Part shown: positions 8,736 through 17,364 of the stretch, one piece after another
How the letters are laid out: every line of letters starts with the position of its first letter
How positions within the stretch are numbered: position 1 is the first letter of the stretch
Origin: Romeriopsis sp046049545
Lineage (GTDB): Bacteria > Cyanobacteriota > Cyanobacteriia > Leptolyngbyales > Leptolyngbyaceae
Direction: 5' to 3'
NCBI GenBank assembly: GCA_046049545.1
Contig: JBJORF010000001.1
Span: forward strand, 78,943 to 142,942
DNA length: 64,000 bases
Program-made: the position numbers and the translations under genes
Notes under the pieces: generated by a model
The model's database searches: none
Seen by the model: the letters and a program-made list of their open reading frames with translations, nothing else
Told to the model about the DNA's origin: nothing

Positions 8736-9587
8736 ATGAAATCGGTTCAAATGTGGTTACGGACAGCGAGCCTATCGGCTTTCAGTGGATGGGTCTTGGG
8801 TGTTGGGACGATCGGGGCTACCGGCCAGCTCAGTTTGGCTACCCCCGCCCCCCAGGACTTTAGCCAAGCCAGCAGCAAAATTGCGATCGACCAAATTCCC
8901 AGCAATGCCCTGAGCCGAATTAAAACCGATATCAAAGTGCGCGATCGGGTCGCCCCCGCCCAAGTCAAACTCATCCGCGCCCAAGCCCGCACCTGGAACG
9001 GCTGCATGGGCCTCGAAAAACCGGGAACTGCCTGTATCGAGATTGCGATTTCCGGTTGGCAGGTGGTGCTGTCCGGGCCGAATCAGCGCTACTGGGTTTA
9101 CCATGTCGATCAATCCGGCGATCGGGTTGCGCGTAACTATGCCGCCAGCTCCCTGAAAGTTAGCCAAATCCCGGCTCCGCGTTTTGTGGAGCGCGAGGTG
9201 GCCCCGAGCGACGATCGCACAGTGTTCCAAGAAGCCTTGCTCATGGGTAATACACGAACTTACTACGCGATCGAACTCAAAACAGCGGGGGACAATTTTG
9301 TGCTGACCCAACGGGAGATTGCCCCGAAAGCGGGGCAACCCAAAGTCTTGAAGCGACTGACCGCCGCCCAAGTGCAACCCTTCCTCGCGACCTTGAACAA
9401 GCAGAACTTCCCCCACTTTAGCCAGCTCAGCTACTTCAATGGCGATCGCATCGCCGCCGATGCCCCCTTATTGCAGCTATCGAGCTACGGCACCGCCGTC
9501 GAATACACTGGTGGCGACGAGGCGTTGTTACCGCCCAAATTGCGGGTCATCGTCCGCGCCTGGAACCAGTTAACCCAGATTCGGTAG
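8736..9587 (+). CDS. Conserved exported protein, function unknown
   Basis: This 283-residue protein has a likely N-terminal export signal (Lys2, Arg9, then a hydrophobic run to about residue 36). Central motifs are IRAQARTWNGCMGLEKPGTAC and GWQVVLSG..RYWVYHVDQSGD, with a Cys pair in a W-x-GC-x-GL-x(4)-G-x-x-C arrangement. I remember this arrangement from cyanobacterial secreted proteins of unknown role; it may form a disulfide in the periplasm. A Shine-Dalgarno sequence (AGGAG, 8726-8730) sits just before the ATG at 8736. The C-terminal half (about 150-283) has no known motif. The gene converges on lysS across a strong bidirectional terminator. Confidence 0.7.
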   Translation: MKSVQMWLRTASLSAFSGWVLGVGTIGATGQLSLATPAPQDFSQASSKIAIDQIPSNALSRIKTDIKVRDRVAPAQVKLIRAQARTWNGCMGLEKPGTACIEIAISGWQVVLSGPNQRYWVYHVDQSGDRVARNYAASSLKVSQIPAPRFVEREVAPSDDRTVFQEALLMGNTRTYYAIELKTAGDNFVLTQREIAPKAGQPKVLKRLTAAQVQPFLATLNKQNFPHFSQLSYFNGDRIAADAPLLQLSSYGTAVEYTGGDEALLPPKLRVIVRAWNQLTQIR

Positions 9588-9628
9588 GCTGGGCTTTACC
9601 CAATACCCACTGCATCGTCTAAAGCTAA

Positions 9629-9662
9629 AACCCCCAACTGGCCGATCGACCAGTTGGGGGTT
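9629..9662. terminator. Bidirectional hairpin terminator
   Basis: A perfect 13-bp stem (AACCCCCAACTGG / CCAGTTGGGGGTT) encloses an 8-nt loop. It lies between the convergent gene ending at 9587 and lysS ending at 9686, so it can serve both. A-rich sequence on the left (AAAGCTAA) gives a modest U-tract only for the leftward transcript. Confidence 0.85.
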
Positions 9663-9685
9663 CGCCTAATTTATGGGTGGTCCAA

Positions 9686-11209
9686 TTAATCCTCACCCTC
9701 ACTCTTCTCCGGCTTCAGCAGCGGGAACGCAATCACATCGCGAATACTCGCCGCATCGGTTAATAGCATCACCAGCCGATCGATGCCAATCCCCAATCCC
9801 CCTGTCGGCGGCATCCCATGCTCCAGCGCACAAAGGAAATCCTCATCAATATCCTGCGCCTCCAGATCCCCTGCGGCCTTCCGGGCTGCCTGCGCCTCCA
9901 GCCGCTCCCGTTGATCCAACGGATCAGTCAACTCCGAAAAGCTATTCCCCAATTCCCGACCCACAACGAACAGCTCAAACCGTTCGACTAATCCTGGCTG
10001 CGATCGGTGCGGCTTGGCCAACGGCGAAATCTCCACGGGATAATCCGTAATGAACGTCGGCTGAATCAGCGTCGCTTCCACTTTTTGCTCAAAGGCTTCA
10101 TTCAGTAAGCGGCCGATCGAAGTGCAATCCTCCACACCATGCAAACCCGCCGCGTTTGCCGCTGCCTTCGCACTGTCGAGATCGGCAAAGCTCGCAAAGT
10201 CCAGCCCCGTTGCCTCCTTGACCGCATCATTCATCGTAATGCGCTTCCAGGGGGCGGCGAGCTTAATCGGTACACCCTGGTATTCGATGTCCAAGGTGCC
10301 GATCGTGTCCTGCGCCGCTGTAATGATCAGATTCTCCGTCAGCGTCATCATCTCGTTGTAGTCAGCATAGGCTTGGTAGATCTCGATCGAGGTAAACTCC
10401 GGATTATGCCGCGTCGAAACGCCTTCATTCCGGAAGATCCGCCCCATTTCAAACACTTTTTCAAAGCCCCCGACCACCAGCCGCTTCAAGTGCAGCTCCG
10501 TTGCAATCCGCAAATACAGATCCATCTCCAGCGTATTGTGATGGGTCACAAACGGCCTGGCATCGGCTCCGCCCGCTTCACTCATCAGCACTGGCGTTTC
10601 GATTTCAATGAAGCCCTGCCGATCGAGATAACGCCGAATCGAAGCGGTAATCAACGCCCGTCGCCGGAAGGTCTTGCGCACCTCGGGATTGACGATTAGA
10701 TCGATGTAGCGTTGGCGATAGCGTTTGGCGATGTCCGTGAGGCCGTGGTGCTTATCTGGCAGCGGCAGCAGCGACTTGGTCAGCATCGTGAACTGTTTCA
10801 CATAGACTGATAGCTCACCCTTGTCGGTGCGCTTCAGGCTGCCCATCACCCCCACAATGTCGCCAATGTCCGTCAACTGCTTCAGATGCTCAAAGGTTAA
10901 ATGCTCAGCGGCATCCTGGCTGCCCATTTCGCTGTCAATCCGGGCCTTCTCTAAGTAAAGCTGGATATTGTCTGTTTCATCTTGCAGAGTAAAAAATGCC
11001 AGCTTGCCAAATACCCGCCGCGCCATGATCCGCCCCGCGATCGCGACTTCATCCGCCTGTTCTGTCCCATTGGCGAGATCCGCGTATTTTTCCTGCAACG
11101 CCGCCATGGTGTGGGTGGATTGCCATTGGTAGGCAAACGGATTTTGGCCCAGTTGCTTGAGCTGTTCAACTTTTTCAATGCGGGCAGCGCGGAGATCTTC
11201 GGAGGCCAT
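9686..11209 (-). CDS. lysS: Lysyl-tRNA synthetase (class II)
   Basis: LysS charges tRNA-Lys with lysine. The 507-residue protein has the class II layout. An N-terminal OB-fold anticodon-binding domain (about 55-150) includes AIAGRIMARRVFGKLAFFTL. The aminoacylation core follows: motif 1 RRALITASIRRYLDRQGFIE, motif 2 GRIFRNEGVSTRHNPEFTSIE, and motif 3 GGLGIGIDRLVMLL near the C-terminus. Length and motifs are normal. The start is the ATG at 11209. The promoter must lie in the 540-bp divergent spacer upstream. Confidence 0.97.
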   Translation of the reverse strand: MASEDLRAARIEKVEQLKQLGQNPFAYQWQSTHTMAALQEKYADLANGTEQADEVAIAGRIMARRVFGKLAFFTLQDETDNIQLYLEKARIDSEMGSQDAAEHLTFEHLKQLTDIGDIVGVMGSLKRTDKGELSVYVKQFTMLTKSLLPLPDKHHGLTDIAKRYRQRYIDLIVNPEVRKTFRRRALITASIRRYLDRQGFIEIETPVLMSEAGGADARPFVTHHNTLEMDLYLRIATELHLKRLVVGGFEKVFEMGRIFRNEGVSTRHNPEFTSIEIYQAYADYNEMMTLTENLIITAAQDTIGTLDIEYQGVPIKLAAPWKRITMNDAVKEATGLDFASFADLDSAKAAANAAGLHGVEDCTSIGRLLNEAFEQKVEATLIQPTFITDYPVEISPLAKPHRSQPGLVERFELFVVGRELGNSFSELTDPLDQRERLEAQAARKAAGDLEAQDIDEDFLCALEHGMPPTGGLGIGIDRLVMLLTDAASIRDVIAFPLLKPEKSEGED

Positions 11210-11749
11210 GGGTCACTAGAGAAGGGTCAAATTTTGCAGCCTTTAATTATATCGGCAATTGTCACGGGTTTGTGGTTGACGGCCTAGAAAATTGTGCGTG
11301 ATGGTTGGCCGCCGATCGCGCTCAACCCCTGATGCTGAAGCGGTTATTGAGGATTAAGTGATGCAATATCTGCATTGCGCGATCGCGCTTTCTTGTGAAA
11401 TGTGTTGCCAAATACTTTTTTCTTCCAATGAATAACTTTATAAACAGAGCAGGCAAACTTCACAAAAACAATACAAAGCGAGGTGTATTTAGATACCGGC
11501 TGGTTTAACTGGAGCCTTATGTTTCAGGGTGTTTTGAGTGTTTTAGGGCGCGAATGTCGAGATCTGGCATTGCCCTGGGTATGGTTTCGTTGGTGTTGTG
11601 GTTTTCCGTTGTACTGAACGCTGACTCTATTGTTCTTGATCGCTGTTTCTGACTTCTTGAATTGCTGGAAATTGCTTTGTTAGTGCTCGTTTCGCGGCTA
11701 ACGGCGATGACTGGTAAGGCTATTTAGCTTCTCACTTGCTTCGATATGG
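11210..11749. other. Divergent 540-bp spacer with a possible 32-codon ORF
   Basis: This region separates lysS from the divergent gene at 11750 and should hold both promoters. An A-rich stretch at 11420-11485 is the likeliest promoter area. On the plus strand an ATG at 11519, preceded by GGAG at 11511, opens a 32-codon frame ending at 11617 (begins MFQGVLSVLGRECRDL). It resembles no family I know, and I give it low weight. No repeat, tRNA or hairpin was found. Confidence 0.35.
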
Positions 11750-12817
11750 ATGGAAGGTATGCAAAGCGTTGACCGTGATTTTAGTTTAGATACCGTGGCT
11801 TTGCTCAACACGCCACTCAAACCCGCAAAATCGAATCTTTCTTCTCTGGCTTCGGTTTGGGCCAGACGTTATGTTACCTCCGTTGCCCAGGCTTCGATGT
11901 CAGAATGGTCATCTGCCCAGCGATTGCGCAGTGAAATTGTCGATCGTCAGCTATCGCATCGGCGATCGGTGGAAGCGCGATTAAGTGCGACGATTCGTCA
12001 TGCGAGCGCCCAGGCTTGGGCAAAAACGGAAGCGTTGTTGCAAGGGGAACTCGATCGGCATGGGATTGCCCCAGAATTAATTAACCCCTGGGAAATTGCT
12101 GGAGATGCCCATCAGTTGTTTGCGCAGGTGATTGCCGCCTATGGGGCAAATGTGCTAGCACCGAAAATGGCGTTAACGGTGGGGCCGCAATGCGGTCAGT
12201 TGCGGACGAAATATATGGCTCATGACCCGCGCATTATTGGCTTTGTTAGTATGCAGTGCCATTACACAGGGCAAATGCTACTGGCGCAGTTGCGGAGTGC
12301 GGAGCAGCAGGAATTTGCGCCTTACTTAAAAGTGATTGATGATCACCTATATATGCCGCTCCAGGAAGCCTACCAGGCGGCGGCCCAATGCGACCCCGAC
12401 GACGCGGCGCTGCGGGCGGTGCAAAATTTATTACGGGTCAGCAGCCGCGTTGCCCGTAAGGTCTGTAAGCGTGTCCAAAATCAGAATTTGGGTTATCAGA
12501 GCTACAGTGGTCTACTTTCGACGGATGCCGTGCGCGTTTCCAGCTTGCGCGATGTGGAAATGTTTCAGCTCTACCTCTGTCTTTGTCTGCTGGAAGGAAA
12601 TGTGCGATCGGTGCAAGCGCAGTTGTTTCCCCTCTGTGTGATGCTCTATCCGCGACTGCGTGTGAGCTGGAACTTAGTCCAGGAAATGCTAGAAGTAATG
12701 GGTTGGGAAATGCATAAGCGATTGCTGCCCGGTGACATGATCCAGTTCTTGCCTTATTTACGGACCCTGGGGCACATGTTTTCGAAGGACGTGTTTGAGG
12801 GGTCGCGTGAGGCTTGA
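11750..12817 (+). CDS. Conserved protein of unknown function
   Basis: This 355-residue protein has no signal peptide or convincing membrane helix and is largely alpha-helical by composition. No catalytic motif was recognised. Notable stretches are ALTVGPQCGQLRTKYMAHDP, IIGFVSMQCHYTGQML and a hydrophobic, Cys-containing patch MFQLYLCLCLLEGNVRS followed by LFPLCVMLYPRLRVSW. The C-terminal ~110 residues look the most conserved-like. The start is the ATG at 11750; another ATG three codons on (11759) is possible. The next gene on the strand (NYN RNase) begins 107 bp downstream, so co-transcription is possible. Confidence 0.65.
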   Translation: MEGMQSVDRDFSLDTVALLNTPLKPAKSNLSSLASVWARRYVTSVAQASMSEWSSAQRLRSEIVDRQLSHRRSVEARLSATIRHASAQAWAKTEALLQGELDRHGIAPELINPWEIAGDAHQLFAQVIAAYGANVLAPKMALTVGPQCGQLRTKYMAHDPRIIGFVSMQCHYTGQMLLAQLRSAEQQEFAPYLKVIDDHLYMPLQEAYQAAAQCDPDDAALRAVQNLLRVSSRVARKVCKRVQNQNLGYQSYSGLLSTDAVRVSSLRDVEMFQLYLCLCLLEGNVRSVQAQLFPLCVMLYPRLRVSWNLVQEMLEVMGWEMHKRLLPGDMIQFLPYLRTLGHMFSKDVFEGSREA

Positions 12818-12924
12818 GCGGATGAGCGCTGGCGGGTACCTGATGGCGGGTGACAGCAGTGGGTCGGTAATGGCATGATGAGAGAGTTATTTTTCGCACC
12901 CGCTGAGCCTTGGCGGTGTGTCCT

Positions 12925-13470
12925 ATGAAGCGATTGCCTGCCCAAGCCTTACTGCTGATCGACGGTTATAACATCGTCGGTGCTTGGCGATCGCTCAAAC
13001 AGGTGCGCGATGAAGCTGGCTTGGAAGAAGCGCGGCGGCAACTGATCGAGCGCATGATGGGATTTGCCTCCTTCCATGGCTATGAAACACAGATTGTGTT
13101 TGATGCCCAGTATCAGGACTTGCCGGGTACCCAGGAAGTAATCACCCGGTTCGTCTCCGTGCATTACACCAACTCGGGGCAGACCGCTGATACCTATATT
13201 GAGAAAACCTGTGCGGATTTTCGTCAGGATTTACGCAAATTTGATCACCGTTTGATCGTCGCTACGAACGATACCGCGCAGAAATTGACCGTGATTGGTT
13301 ACGGCGCGGAGTGGCTGAGTGCCGATCGATTGGCGAATGAAGTCGAACTCGCCGCACTGCACAGTGCCCGTCGCCAAAAGTCGACTCCGAAAAAAGGCTC
13401 TGCTCGACTGATGAACTCCCTTGATCCCGAATCCCAAGCCAAGCTCGATCGGCTCCGCTACGGGAAGTGA
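12925..13470 (+). CDS. NYN/YacP-family ribonuclease-like protein
   Basis: This 181-residue cytoplasmic protein matches the NYN_YacP family (PIN-like fold). Bacillus YacP/Rae1 is a ribosome-associated endoribonuclease of this family. The conserved acidic motifs are present: LLIDGYNIVGAW near the N-terminus, TADTYIEKTC in the middle and VATNDTAQK about 20 residues later. The C-terminal tail is basic. I chose the ATG at 12925 (MKRLPAQALLLIDG) because the family starts close to the LLIDGYN strand; a TTG 15 bp upstream would add five residues. RNase activity is inferred from the family. Confidence 0.85.
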   Translation: MKRLPAQALLLIDGYNIVGAWRSLKQVRDEAGLEEARRQLIERMMGFASFHGYETQIVFDAQYQDLPGTQEVITRFVSVHYTNSGQTADTYIEKTCADFRQDLRKFDHRLIVATNDTAQKLTVIGYGAEWLSADRLANEVELAALHSARRQKSTPKKGSARLMNSLDPESQAKLDRLRYGK

Positions 13471-13475
13471 AGGGT

Positions 13476-14240
13476 TTACCATTCGGTGCTGCCGACGTAG
13501 ATGGTATCGCCACTTTTGAGGGTGCGATCGCTGCTGGCTTGGACGATCGCGGCGGCAAAATCTTCGACGGTCGGGAGACTGCCTGCTTGTTCGCGACGTT
13601 CTTCAATCAGGCGGCCCCCAGCGCGTTCCATGAGTTTGGGGGTGATCGTGCCTTCAATTAGGTCACCGCTGACAACGACGAGATCAATTCCGCGATCGGC
13701 AAACTCGGGAATCCGATCGCGCAGGGCATTTTCGCCGGCATGTTTGCTGGCGGCGACGGGTTCATAGACTGGATAGACGGGCTTTTGGCCGTAGAAGTGG
13801 GCGAGGTGACTGGTGACAAAGACGACGCGTGCCCCCGCTGGCATGATCCGTAAGGCCCGATCGACTAAAGCCACCTGTGCGGTGTGATTGAGCTGCATGG
13901 CGTAGTCGGCGGCTTTGTCTTTCTCCAGTCCGCCACTGGCATTCAGGATCAGCAGATCGAGGTGAGTAAATGCCTGTTCTGCGGTCTGCACCATGCGATC
14001 GAGATCCGCCAGATTCGTTAAATCGGCTTGGGCGAGGATGGCCTGTTGTCCGAGGGCGGCAACTTTGGCGGCGATCGCTTCGGCGCGAGGTGCTTTGCTG
14101 CGGTAATTAATCACGACATTGGCCCCTTGGGCAGCCAGCATTTCGGCGACGACGGCACCGACCCCTCGGGAAGCACCCGTGATCAGTGCCGACTTCGAAT
14201 TCAAACTCGACGAATTCAGACTAGAGGCATTCAGAGACAT
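13476..14240 (-). CDS. Short-chain dehydrogenase/reductase family protein lacking the catalytic Tyr
   Basis: This 254-residue Rossmann-fold protein has the SDR cofactor loop ITGASRGVGAVVAEML near residue 20 and an LILNASGGLE segment (NAG-like motif). A Ser occurs in VFVTSHLAHFYG, as expected for the catalytic Ser. At the YxxSK position, however, the sequence is VAASKHAGE: Lys is kept but Tyr is replaced by Val. It may therefore bind NAD(P) without normal SDR catalysis, or use another residue. The N-terminus contains three 15-nt copies coding SLN-type pentapeptides (MSLNASSLNSSSLNSK). The gene is convergent with the NYN gene, with a 5-bp gap between stops. Substrate unknown. Confidence 0.85.
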   Translation of the reverse strand: MSLNASSLNSSSLNSKSALITGASRGVGAVVAEMLAAQGANVVINYRSKAPRAEAIAAKVAALGQQAILAQADLTNLADLDRMVQTAEQAFTHLDLLILNASGGLEKDKAADYAMQLNHTAQVALVDRALRIMPAGARVVFVTSHLAHFYGQKPVYPVYEPVAASKHAGENALRDRIPEFADRGIDLVVVSGDLIEGTITPKLMERAGGRLIEERREQAGSLPTVEDFAAAIVQASSDRTLKSGDTIYVGSTEW

Positions 14241-14343
14241 AGGGCATTGCCGAGCGCAGGTAATGTGGGACGCAGAAAAAATCTCTTCAAAGGACTTGTC
14301 AAATTTGAATCCCTTGGGTACTATAGCAAAGGTTGATGAGCGT

Positions 14344-14415
14344 TCCTCAGTAGCTCAGCGGTAGAGCGGTCGACTGTTAATCGATTGGTCGCAAGTTCGA
14401 ATCTTGCCTGGGGAG
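14344..14415 (+). tRNA. tRNA-Asn (GTT anticodon)
   Basis: This 72-nt cloverleaf has an acceptor stem TCCTCAG pairing with CTGGGGA (one G-T pair), discriminator G, D-arm AGCTCAGCGGTAGAGC, anticodon loop CTGTTAA with GTT at 14376-14378, and T-arm GCAAGTTCGAATCTTGC. The 3' CCA is not encoded. It sits alone between the SDR gene start and hisF. Confidence 0.96.
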
Positions 14416-14602
14416 TTTTAAGTTTGACGAAAGCGCTGTTCCTTGTGGGCAGCGCTTTCTTGTCTGTTGCGGGTTGATATTTGTTGCTGGATTGTGTTTG
14501 CTGGGCCGTGGGTCGAATTGGTTGCATTCGGAGCTGAGGGCCTGCGTTATAGTGAAAAATCTCAAGGTTAACTGTCCATCCTGAATTGGGACTCCGATCT
14601 CC

Positions 14603-15370
14603 ATGTTGGCAAAGCGTATTCTTCCCTGTCTTGATGTCAAAGCAGGTCGTGTGGTTAAGGGCGTAAATTTTGTCGAGTTGCGTGATGCGGGAGATCCGGT
14701 TGAGCTGGCCCAAGCCTATAACGCTGCCGGAGCCGATGAACTAGTGTTTCTAGACATTACGGCGACCCATGAAGAACGGGGCGTGATCTTCGATATTGTC
14801 CAGCGCACCGCCGAGCAGGTCTTTATCCCCCTCACGGTGGGGGGTGGGGTGAATGATGTCGATGTGATTAAGCGGTTGCTGCGGGCTGGGGCCGATAAGG
14901 TGAGTATTAATTCCGCCGCAGTCCGGGATCCAGACTTTGTCAGTCAGGCCGCGAAGCAGTTTGGTGATCAATGCATTGTGGTGGCGATCGATGCTCGTCG
15001 CCGTTCGGATCCGGTGAATCCCGGTTGGGATGTCTACGTCCGAGGTGGCCGGGAGAATACCGGACTGGATGCGGTGAAGTGGGCCAAGCAAATGGTCGAT
15101 CGGGGAGCCGGGGAACTGCTCGTCACGAGTATGGACGCGGATGGAACGAAGGCAGGATATGATCTAGCGCTAACGCGGATCCTTGCAGACTTAGTGCCCG
15201 TGCCCGTGATTGCCTCGGGCGGGGCGGGTAACTGTCAGCATATTTATGAAGCGGTCACCGAGGGGCGGGCGGAAGCAGCGTTACTGGCTTCCTTGTTACA
15301 TTACGGAGAGTTAACTGTTTCTGAGATTAAGAAATACTTAAGCGATCGGCAGGTTACAGTTCGACAATAA
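14603..15370 (+). CDS. hisF: Imidazole glycerol phosphate synthase cyclase subunit
   Basis: HisF is the (beta/alpha)8 cyclase half of imidazole glycerol phosphate synthase. It uses ammonia from the HisH glutaminase to convert PRFAR into IGP and AICAR in histidine synthesis. The 255-residue length is normal. The two catalytic Asp residues are in ILPCLDVKAGRVVKG (Asp at about 11) and IVVAIDARR (about 130). Phosphate-binding loops such as VPVIASGGAGN are present. The start is the ATG at 14603. hisH and the other his genes are not adjacent, as is common in cyanobacteria, where his genes are scattered. Confidence 0.97.
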   Translation: MLAKRILPCLDVKAGRVVKGVNFVELRDAGDPVELAQAYNAAGADELVFLDITATHEERGVIFDIVQRTAEQVFIPLTVGGGVNDVDVIKRLLRAGADKVSINSAAVRDPDFVSQAAKQFGDQCIVVAIDARRRSDPVNPGWDVYVRGGRENTGLDAVKWAKQMVDRGAGELLVTSMDADGTKAGYDLALTRILADLVPVPVIASGGAGNCQHIYEAVTEGRAEAALLASLLHYGELTVSEIKKYLSDRQVTVRQ

Positions 15371-15512
15371 CTGCCTAATGCCTTGATGCAAAGCCCTTCT
15401 AGCATGACTGGCCACTCTGGTTGGCCTGGGCTATCATGGAAAAAATTGCTTAACACTTTGCAACAGAGTGTTTTTTGATTAGAATTTCCTTTAAGAACTG
15501 TAACTAAGATTC

Positions 15513-15833
15513 ATGATCCCCATTGTGCTACTGCTGTTTGTAATTGTTTTGGTGGCTTGTGCCCTCCACCTGATGGAGCAGGCAGTGACACGGCAGGAGT
15601 TTTCTTTGATGTTGGCGGGGACTTTGGTGGCAAGTGCTTCGGCGGCCTTGGTAGGTGTGTATTTTGTCATGGGCAACTACATGGGTTATGTGAACCAGTT
15701 GGACAAGACTCCAGCCGAAATGGAGCAAGCCTACGAGTCGATCCGCTGGTATGTCGATCAGGCTGAACTTTCGCAAAATAGCGCTAATTTTTTAGCTGAC
15801 TCCCAGTCGGCTCCGGTTGTTGCGACAAAGTGA
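15513..15833 (+). CDS. Small two-helix membrane protein, function unknown
   Basis: This 106-residue protein has two predicted membrane helices: MIPIVLLLFVIVLVACALHL at the N-terminus and LMLAGTLVASASAALVGVYFVMG at about residues 32-54. They are joined by a short polar link, and a ~50-residue soluble C-terminal tail follows. No catalytic motif was recognised. It lies between hisF and vipp1 on the same strand but with spacers of 142 and 177 bp, so it is probably transcribed on its own. Confidence 0.6.
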   Translation: MIPIVLLLFVIVLVACALHLMEQAVTRQEFSLMLAGTLVASASAALVGVYFVMGNYMGYVNQLDKTPAEMEQAYESIRWYVDQAELSQNSANFLADSQSAPVVATK

Positions 15834-16010
15834 GGTTGCGGAATAGGGGTACGGATTGTTCGGCTTTGGGGGTGCGGCGATCGCGCTTAAAAATCCTGGA
15901 ATTTCCTTGGTCATTCTGAGCCGAAGTCTTTAGACTAGAGAAGCGGTAGCCCTGGCGCTACGGCCTATCGATTTGTTCAAGCTCGTTCGTCAAAGGAAGC
16001 TGTAAGCGCT

Positions 16011-16811
16011 ATGTCTCTATTCGATCGTGTCAGCCGTCTCGTGCGCGCCAATGTTAATGACGCTGTGAGCAAAGCTGAGGATCCAGAAAAGATCCTTGAA
16101 CAAGCGCTGATCGACATGCAGGACAACTTCGTCAAGATGAAGGAAGCGGTAGCCAGCGCGATCGCGCAGCAGAAGCGCAGTCAGGCCCAACTGGCGAATA
16201 ATGAACGCGAAGCAAAGGTTTGGCAAGAACGGGCGCAGTTAGCCTTGCAGAAGGGCGATGAAGATTTGGCGCGGCAGGCATTGGTGCGGAAGAAGGGCCT
16301 GACCGATGCGGCGAATGCGCTGCAAGCCCAGCTTGATCAGCAGACGGGCCAAGTTGACGGCCTGAAGAAGCAGTTGATGATGCTGGAAGGCAAGATTGCT
16401 GAGGCGAAGGCGAAGAAAGATATGCTCAAGGCCCGTGCCCAAGCGGCCAAGGCGAATGAGCAGCTCCAGTCGTCGATGAATAGCATGAGCAATAAGTCCG
16501 CAATGGCGGCCTTTGAGCGAATGGAAGACAAGATTGTGCAGCTTGAGTCGCGATCGCTGGCGGCGGCGGAGCTGGCTGGGGCGAACTTGGAAGCTCAGTT
16601 CATGGAGCTGCAAGCGGGCCAAGATGTGGACTTTGAACTCGAAGCGATGAAGCAGCAGCTGCTGGGCGGGACGGCGGCGGCACCGACGCAATCCTTGCCC
16701 CAGGGCCAAAGCCCAGCGGTGAATCAAACGGCAGCTACCTCCCAGGCCCAACCTGTCCCGGTTGTCGATGCGGAGCTAGAAGCCCTGAAGAAGCAAATTG
16801 AGAATTTGTAG
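16011..16811 (+). CDS. vipp1: PspA/IM30 family protein, vesicle-inducing protein in plastids 1
   Basis: Vipp1/IM30 is an ESCRT-III-like protein that forms rings and rods on membranes and is needed for thylakoid formation and maintenance in cyanobacteria. The 266-residue protein starts with the amphipathic helix MSLFDRVSRLVRANVNDAVS, then DPEKILEQALIDMQDNFVKM and long coiled coils to about residue 215. The C-terminal extension (Gln/Ala/Pro-rich link, then AELEALKKQIENL) separates Vipp1 from bacterial PspA. The start is the ATG at 16011 with AGGAAG about 15 nt upstream. No pspBC partner genes are nearby, and the thioredoxin gene follows 71 bp after the stop. Confidence 0.94.
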   Translation: MSLFDRVSRLVRANVNDAVSKAEDPEKILEQALIDMQDNFVKMKEAVASAIAQQKRSQAQLANNEREAKVWQERAQLALQKGDEDLARQALVRKKGLTDAANALQAQLDQQTGQVDGLKKQLMMLEGKIAEAKAKKDMLKARAQAAKANEQLQSSMNSMSNKSAMAAFERMEDKIVQLESRSLAAAELAGANLEAQFMELQAGQDVDFELEAMKQQLLGGTAAAPTQSLPQGQSPAVNQTAATSQAQPVPVVDAELEALKKQIENL

Positions 16812-16891
16812 TCCGATCGATGGTCGGGAATTGCTGATCAGGTTCTACAATAGGAGGCCGAACCCGTTTCCTAACCTGTTTAGTGATCTCT

Positions 16892-17221
16892 ATGAGTACT
16901 CTGTCAGTCATCAGTGATTCCCAGTTTGACAGTGAGGTTTTGGCGGCAGACCAGCCAGTGATGGTCTACTTCTGGGCAGCCTGGTGCGGCCCTTGTCGAT
17001 TAATGTCGCCGTTAGTGGAAAAGGTCTCGGCGACCTATGGCGATCGGCTCAAAGTGGTCAAAATGGAAGTTGACCCCAATCCGCAGAGTGTGGCGACCTG
17101 TAAAGTGGAGGGCGTTCCGGCGCTGCGCTTCTTTAAAGCGGGTGAAGTGACGACGATTTCGGAGGGCGCGATTAGCGCTCAGAAGCTAGAGGAACTGGTC
17201 ACCCAGCATTTGGCTGCTTAA
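16892..17221 (+). CDS. Thioredoxin
   Basis: This 109-residue thioredoxin-fold protein has the classical redox motif WCGPC at about residues 31-35, preceded by VMVYFWAA. The cis-Pro loop is VEGVPALRFFKAG, where many thioredoxins have G-x-PT, so the Thr is replaced by Ala. It is a cytoplasmic disulfide reductase by family; the electron donor (ferredoxin- or NADPH-thioredoxin reductase) cannot be told. I chose the ATG at 16892 (MSTLSVISDS); a GTG nine bases upstream would add three residues. A perfect 9-bp hairpin (17231-17254) follows ten bases after the stop and may end the transcript. Confidence 0.9.
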   Translation: MSTLSVISDSQFDSEVLAADQPVMVYFWAAWCGPCRLMSPLVEKVSATYGDRLKVVKMEVDPNPQSVATCKVEGVPALRFFKAGEVTTISEGAISAQKLEELVTQHLAA

Positions 17222-17230
17222 ATCGGCGGC

Positions 17231-17254
17231 GCATGATCGTCAACGCGATCATGC
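17231..17254 (+). terminator. Stem-loop after the thioredoxin gene
   Basis: A perfect inverted repeat GCATGATCG / CGATCATGC with a 6-nt loop lies ten bases downstream of the thioredoxin stop. It lacks a T-run, so it may be a transcript-stabilising or weak terminating structure. It contains an upstream in-frame ATG that I did not use for the next gene. Confidence 0.5.
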
Positions 17255-17364
17255 CTGAATGGAATGGGGTTCCTAGTGGACAAAAGATTCACTGGCCTTT
17301 GCCGGATTACATTGGCGATCGAACGAAGCTACAAGTAGCAAAAGGAATTGTGCGGGAGCCACAA

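Noticed and set aside
16239..16751. 170-codon minus-strand frame over vipp1
   Set aside because: Antisense to vipp1, composition dominated by Leu/Arg/His, no start signal.
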